This document shows, in pieces, positions 60,633 to 64,000 of a DNA stretch of 64,000 nucleotides; the stretch's first letter is position 1; the number at the start of each line of letters is the position of its first letter. The notes beneath the pieces were generated by a model, which was not told where the DNA came from, did no database searches, and saw nothing but the letters and a program-made list of their open reading frames with translations. The DNA is taken from the NCBI GenBank assembly GCA_009787625.1, contig WQSX01000010.1, positions 1-64,000 on the forward strand. The letters are read 5' to 3'. The DNA comes from Oscillospiraceae bacterium. Lineage in GTDB: Bacteria; Bacillota; Clostridia; Oscillospirales; Oscillospiraceae. The position numbers and the translations under genes are program-made.

Positions 60633-60941
60633 TTAAATTTCTGAGTTGTCAACACCAATGCCGCATTTTTTCATATCTACGCGTCCGTCGGGTAAAAATA
60701 TTACGCCTTCTTCCTCAAGTTTTTTCCTACGGATTTCGGCGTACCCGCCGCCTGCTATAGTTCCGTCGATTTTAACAACCCTTTGCCACGGCAGATGCTC
60801 CGGGCAAACTCTCATAGCCCATCCGACTTCACGTGCCGCACGGGGATTGCCCAACATTCGGGCAATTTGACCATATGAAACAACCATGCCAAGGGGTATG
60901 CTCTCAACGATTTCGTAGACTTGTTTGTTAAAACTACTCAT
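60633..60941 (-). CDS. Alkyltransferase-like (ATL/MGMT-family) DNA-binding protein
   Basis: 102 residues matching the C-terminal DNA-binding half of O6-alkylguanine-DNA alkyltransferase: VVSYGQIARMLGNPRAAREVGWAM. The acceptor Cys of PCHRV is missing; the site reads LPWQRVV, as in ATL proteins, which bind O6-alkylguanine without repairing it and hand it to nucleotide excision repair. Overlaps the DUF6062 gene by eight bases. Confidence 0.9.
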   Translation of the reverse strand: MSSFNKQVYEIVESIPLGMVVSYGQIARMLGNPRAAREVGWAMRVCPEHLPWQRVVKIDGTIAGGGYAEIRRKKLEEEGVIFLPDGRVDMKKCGIGVDNSEI

Positions 60942-61716
60942 TGTTGTTCTTATCCGGAGGCACTGTGTTACCCCTTAGCTTATTTATAACCCTTGGAAGT
61001 GCATCGCGGGAGGTTTTCCAATCTTCATCTTTATAGCGGTAGTCGTGCTTCTTTGTGAACCATTGGAGCTCATCGCCTAAGCGGGTGAAGTTTTCCGATT
61101 GCAGGCGTGTCAGCTCTGTGAAAAAGTCAGTTTTAGATTGACCTGAAAGATGCTTAGTGCCCATATCGAGGATATCAACAAGATGCGGCACACAAAAGCC
61201 TTTGGAGGTACAAAAAATATCGCGAAACTCTTCGTCTGTTTTGAACAGATGGAAAACCGTGTAGATATATCGTTTCATTGCTGTGTCTGTTTTTTCGCAA
61301 AGGACACATGTTTCAGTGCGTTTTCGGATAGCTTTTTCGGAGGATGACTGCGGTGAGGCGGAGTCACCATCATCTTTGCCATCGCTGAGAATACGGGAAA
61401 ACAGCCCTTTGCCGCTTTTTGAAGAACTTGCCAGTGGCTTCATGGCAGAATCTATAACCTTTGTAGTCTCAGCCAAATGTGTATGTAAAATATATGCAAG
61501 ACCAAGCCGTGGTCTGTGCTCATAGAGTTTTACAAGATGCCTTGAGCAATATCCTTTTTCATTGCTCTCGATACGGTAATCCGATTCCACAACAGCACCT
61601 CCGAGTGAAGCTTCAACATAGCTTGCATCCGATGCATCCTGCAAATCGCAAAGGGGACATTCGCCTTGTTTTTCAAAAGCATCCCACACGGGAATAGTTT
61701 CAAGCTGATATTTCAA
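60934..61716 (-). CDS. DUF6062 family protein
   Basis: 260 residues from a TTG at 61716, chosen because GGAGG lies nine bases upstream and the product then starts MKYQLETIPVWDAF, the family's usual N-terminus; the track ATG at 61734 precedes the ribosome site. Several cysteine pairs (CPLCDLQD, CVLCEKTD, GYCSRHL, GFCVPHL) suggest metal binding. Function unknown. Coupled to the downstream ATL gene. Confidence 0.82.
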   Translation of the reverse strand: MKYQLETIPVWDAFEKQGECPLCDLQDASDASYVEASLGGAVVESDYRIESNEKGYCSRHLVKLYEHRPRLGLAYILHTHLAETTKVIDSAMKPLASSSKSGKGLFSRILSDGKDDGDSASPQSSSEKAIRKRTETCVLCEKTDTAMKRYIYTVFHLFKTDEEFRDIFCTSKGFCVPHLVDILDMGTKHLSGQSKTDFFTELTRLQSENFTRLGDELQWFTKKHDYRYKDEDWKTSRDALPRVINKLRGNTVPPDKNNNE

Positions 61717-61746
61717 ATTTATGTACCTCCGCATGTACTATAAACG

Positions 61747-61775
61747 AGTATACCACGCCATGGGAAAATATGAAA
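61747..61775 (-). promoter_or_regulatory. Promoter candidate of the DUF6062-ATL genes
   Basis: Minus strand TATACT (61747-61752) with a weak TTTCAT 17 bases upstream; the leader would be only about 25 bases to the TTG start. Confidence 0.5.
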
Positions 61776-61814
61776 TAGTGAAATTTAGATCATCCGTTCT
61801 TATCTAATTGGAGA

Positions 61815-61843
61815 TTGACCACAATGAAAATATATGCTAATAT
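61815..61843 (+). promoter_or_regulatory. Promoter of the DUF4143 ATPase gene
   Basis: TTGACC (61815-61820), 17-bp spacer, TAATAT (61838-61843), 38 bases before the ATG. Confidence 0.65.
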
Positions 61844-61881
61844 AAAGCCCGAGCTTGGATTTGCATAAATGAGGTGAAGAT

Positions 61882-63144
61882 ATGTATTATGAACGCACAA
61901 TAGAAAAAACTTTAAGAAGTATAAGTGAATCCTTTCCTGTACTACTGCTTACAGGTCCCAGGCAAGTGGGAAAGACCACGTTACTGAATAAAATGGCAGG
62001 GGATAATCGTAAGGTAGTTTCCCTGGACGCACCTACCATAAGGGTGCTTGCAAAGAGTGAACCGGAATTGTTCTTACAACGATATTCACCACCTGTACTG
62101 ATAGACGAGGTGCAGTATGCTCCGGAATTATTTGACTATATCAAGGTTTACGTAGATTCAAAAAAAAACAACGGCGATTTCTGGCTAACTGGCTCGCAGA
62201 CCTTCCATATGATGAATCGGGTAACGGAATCATTAGCGGGCAGGGTTGGCGTGGTGCGAATGTTGGGATTGTCTAACAGCGAGATTCTCTGCAAACACTT
62301 CCCACCATTTGCGGTGGAGCCACAAGAATTGATAGCGAGAATGGGCAAAGTTAATTCGGTAAATATTAGTGAGTTATTTGCCCGCATATTCCGAGGGGCT
62401 ATGCCTCGACTGTATGAATCTCCCAATGTAAATCGTGACGAATATTATGAGTCATACCTGGAAACGTACATTAGCAGGGACATCAAAGATCTGTCGCAGG
62501 TTGCAGACGAACTAAGTTTCCTAAACTTTATAGGTATTGTTGCCGCACGCACTGCAACTAATGTAAATTATGATGCATTGGCAAGCGAGGCAGGGATTTC
62601 TGCGCCAACAGCAAAACAATGGCTGTCTATTTTGGTATCGTCGGGGCTTGTAGCTTTAATACCGCCATTTTCAAATAACGCATTAAAACGCGTAATTAAG
62701 GCTCCGAGGATGTACTTTCTGGATACAGGATTATGCTCATATGTGACCCGATGGCCAAGTGCAGAAGTGTTGGAGCGGGGTGCGATGGACGGCTCATTTT
62801 TTGAAACATGGGTAGTGTCTGAGATATATAAGAGTTACATCAATAACGGTAAACGCCCACCCCTCTATTACTACCGTGATAGTAACAAAAAAGAAATTGA
62901 CATTATCATTCATACCGGTGCAACGGTCAATCCTGTTGAAATAAAGAAAAGAGCAGCACCGAAGAATGCTGTCAAAAACTTTTCTGTTTTGCGCCCAATA
63001 GAGAAAGAGCCGAGTGAGGAAGATGTGTTTGCTGGCACAGCTCATCTTAAAACCACGATAGGCTCAGGTGCAGTTATCTGTATGTCTGCCGATATTATAC
63101 CAATTGATTCTAAGAATTGGTTTGTACCTGCTTGGATTATTTAA
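61882..63144 (+). CDS. AAA-family ATPase with DUF4143 domain
   Basis: 420 residues. The N-terminal AAA_14 ATPase has Walker A LTGPRQVGKTTLL near residue 25, Walker B PVLIDEVQYAPEL and sensor WLTGSQ; the C-terminal DUF4143 region has YLETYISRDIKDL, YFLDTGLCSYV and a nuclease-like RDSNKKEIDIII with VNPVEIKK, matching a PD-(D/E)xK-type pattern. Widespread accessory proteins, role unsettled, sometimes proposed in defence or toxin-like systems. Single gene. Confidence 0.9.
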   Translation: MYYERTIEKTLRSISESFPVLLLTGPRQVGKTTLLNKMAGDNRKVVSLDAPTIRVLAKSEPELFLQRYSPPVLIDEVQYAPELFDYIKVYVDSKKNNGDFWLTGSQTFHMMNRVTESLAGRVGVVRMLGLSNSEILCKHFPPFAVEPQELIARMGKVNSVNISELFARIFRGAMPRLYESPNVNRDEYYESYLETYISRDIKDLSQVADELSFLNFIGIVAARTATNVNYDALASEAGISAPTAKQWLSILVSSGLVALIPPFSNNALKRVIKAPRMYFLDTGLCSYVTRWPSAEVLERGAMDGSFFETWVVSEIYKSYINNGKRPPLYYYRDSNKKEIDIIIHTGATVNPVEIKKRAAPKNAVKNFSVLRPIEKEPSEEDVFAGTAHLKTTIGSGAVICMSADIIPIDSKNWFVPAWII

Positions 63145-63160
63145 GTAGTTTCACTATCGC

Positions 63161-63189
63161 TTGACTGCATAGCACTAAAGTGATAATAT
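63161..63189 (+). promoter_or_regulatory. Promoter of the 63213 membrane protein gene
   Basis: TTGACT (63161-63166), 17-bp spacer, TAATAT (63184-63189), 24 bases before the GTG start. Confidence 0.7.
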
Positions 63190-63212
63190 ATCGTGTGAAT
63201 TGAGGTGAGATT

Positions 63213-63812
63213 GTGATAGAAAATGCAGAAGAAAAGAAGAAAGAAAAATGGGGATTTGAGGATTATGCATTTACCTTGACGGGCATAATTGTTGCGTTCC
63301 TTCTGGTTGTTCCTGAAATATTATACGCCCAATTTGATATTATTATTCTCGGCGGTAGCTTGGACACGAATTTGGGTGATGATTATTGGCTCGGTGCATT
63401 TACAATTCATGATTTTCGAGCGCTGTCGCCTTTACTTTTCCTTTTAACAACAACAATCGTTTTTATAAAAGATGCGGTAGATGCGCGAAAAACCGGTGGG
63501 TACACCGGCTCGCTCTTTAGACATACTTTTGAGTCGCTGGTCGAAGATGCCATCTATATGGCTGTGACAACGGCTATGGTGTTTTTTGCGGTGTTTGCCG
63601 ATACTATGTATATTTCGTGGTTGGCAGGCCCGTTAACATGGGTGCTGTTTATTTTTCTATTTCCGTTTATACGCAGAAAACGCAGTGATTACGAGGCGGA
63701 CCCAATACCGTGGCTACTGCTGTTAATATTTGCAGGCGGGATTATCACTGAGCTTATAACAGGGGTTTGGATTGCGTTTCCTTTGTCATGGCTTGTCATT
63801 TGTGCATTTTAA
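63213..63812 (+). CDS. Uncharacterised membrane protein
   Basis: 199 residues, GTG start with GAGGTGA upstream. A charged N-terminus (ENAEEKKKEKWGFEDY) precedes five to six predicted membrane helices. No family recognised. The reading frame continues open after the TAA stop (63810-63812) to the window end with more membrane-like sequence, so this may be the front part of a gene broken by a nonsense change, or the first of two coupled genes. Confidence 0.6.
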   Translation: MIENAEEKKKEKWGFEDYAFTLTGIIVAFLLVVPEILYAQFDIIILGGSLDTNLGDDYWLGAFTIHDFRALSPLLFLLTTTIVFIKDAVDARKTGGYTGSLFRHTFESLVEDAIYMAVTTAMVFFAVFADTMYISWLAGPLTWVLFIFLFPFIRRKRSDYEADPIPWLLLLIFAGGIITELITGVWIAFPLSWLVICAF

Positions 63813-63815
63813 CTG

Positions 63816-64000
63816 GTGGGCTGTATTCGTGAATTTGATAAAACCATCGACTCGGTTTTTGATATTTTGTACTATGCGTTCTCGGTTGTTCTCATGGCGG
63901 TTGGTGTGATTTTTGACTTCTGGATAGCATCATGGGCAGCGTTTCCGATTGCAGTTGCCATATGCTGGGTGGTGAAGAAGTTTGGGAAGTATAAGAGTGC
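63816..64000 (+). CDS. Membrane protein, partial, in frame with the preceding gene
   Basis: Open frame from GTG at 63816 to the window edge, giving VGCIREFDKTIDSVFDILYY and two hydrophobic stretches. Same frame as 63213-63812 with one stop between. No ribosome site is clear before the GTG, which favours a nonsense-broken gene over a separate one. End lies outside the window. Confidence 0.45.
   Translation, partial: MGCIREFDKTIDSVFDILYYAFSVVLMAVGVIFDFWIASWAAFPIAVAICWVVKKFGKYKS

Overview
The window looks like a chromosomal segment of a low-to-moderate GC, Gram-positive anaerobe of the class Clostridia, probably an amino-acid and sugar fermenter of gut or similar habitat. Supporting signs are TTGACA-N17-TATAAT promoters, GGAGG ribosome sites with frequent GTG and TTG starts, many lipoprotein-anchored ABC binding proteins, YesM/YesN two-component genes, ferredoxin-linked 2-oxoacid oxidoreductases, and the conserved yceD-rpmF and der-plsY-gpsA gene orders. 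Genus cannot be fixed from the sequence alone.

Layout. 1-1.2 kb: end of a SPASM protein, then a RelE/ParE-type toxin-antitoxin pair lying inside a ~750 bp unit bounded by 42 bp direct repeats. 1.2-7.9 kb: minus-strand operon potA-potB-potC-potD, AEC transporter, hutH (polyamine-type uptake, histidine deamination). 7.9-11.2 kb: pseudouridine synthase, galactokinase, Fe-S aldo/keto reductase. 11.4-13.7 kb: large solute-binding lipoprotein. 13.8-20.6 kb: core genes yceD, rpmF, DUF512 radical SAM, der, plsY, gpsA, murD. 20.7-26 kb: two M42 aminopeptidases, a methionine gamma-lyase-family enzyme, an ABC exporter. 26-29 kb: a scarred accessory patch with a GNAT gene, fused fragments of hipA and of the exporter gene, a second RelE/ParE pair and hipBA. 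29.2-33.3 kb: membrane and regulatory genes, NUDIX, tRNA-Gly(UCC), Pr6Pr protein. 33.5-40.6 kb: a hypothetical gene, a decayed flavodoxin-like gene, hutI, a zinc ribbon, then a leucine dehydrogenase and four-subunit branched-chain 2-oxoacid:ferredoxin oxidoreductase operon with its P-loop partner. 40.8-54 kb: sugar region with YesM/YesN, an ABC importer, an alpha-L-rhamnosidase, a ribose-type ABC importer and a PfkB kinase. 54-61.7 kb: tldD/tldE, tdh-kbl threonine degradation, MerR regulator, alkyltransferase-like protein, DUF6062. 61.9-64 kb: DUF4143 ATPase and membrane genes.

Physiology. hutH and hutI belong to histidine degradation, tdh and kbl convert threonine to glycine and acetyl-CoA, and leucine dehydrogenase plus Vor oxidise branched-chain amino acids with ferredoxin as acceptor. 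M42 peptidases and TldD/E fit peptide use. The sugar cluster would import and cleave rhamnosides.

The most striking unexplained structure is a family of eight ~95 bp palindromes (A-H; 6.5, 22.7, 24.2, 29.1, 30.9, 51.8, 54.1 and 58.2 kb). Stem sequences differ between copies yet stay self-complementary, while a 23-nt loop is nearly invariant in the seven intact copies. Every copy lies just 3' of a stop codon, on either strand, several inside operons. One copy is split by a second repeat family (GTAGGGGCGACCG type). A different large palindrome at 39.7 kb likewise overlaps the end of a gene. A second candidate is the yesN-like leader at 42.45-42.56 kb, with three overlapping hairpins, the last of which would mask the ribosome-binding site.
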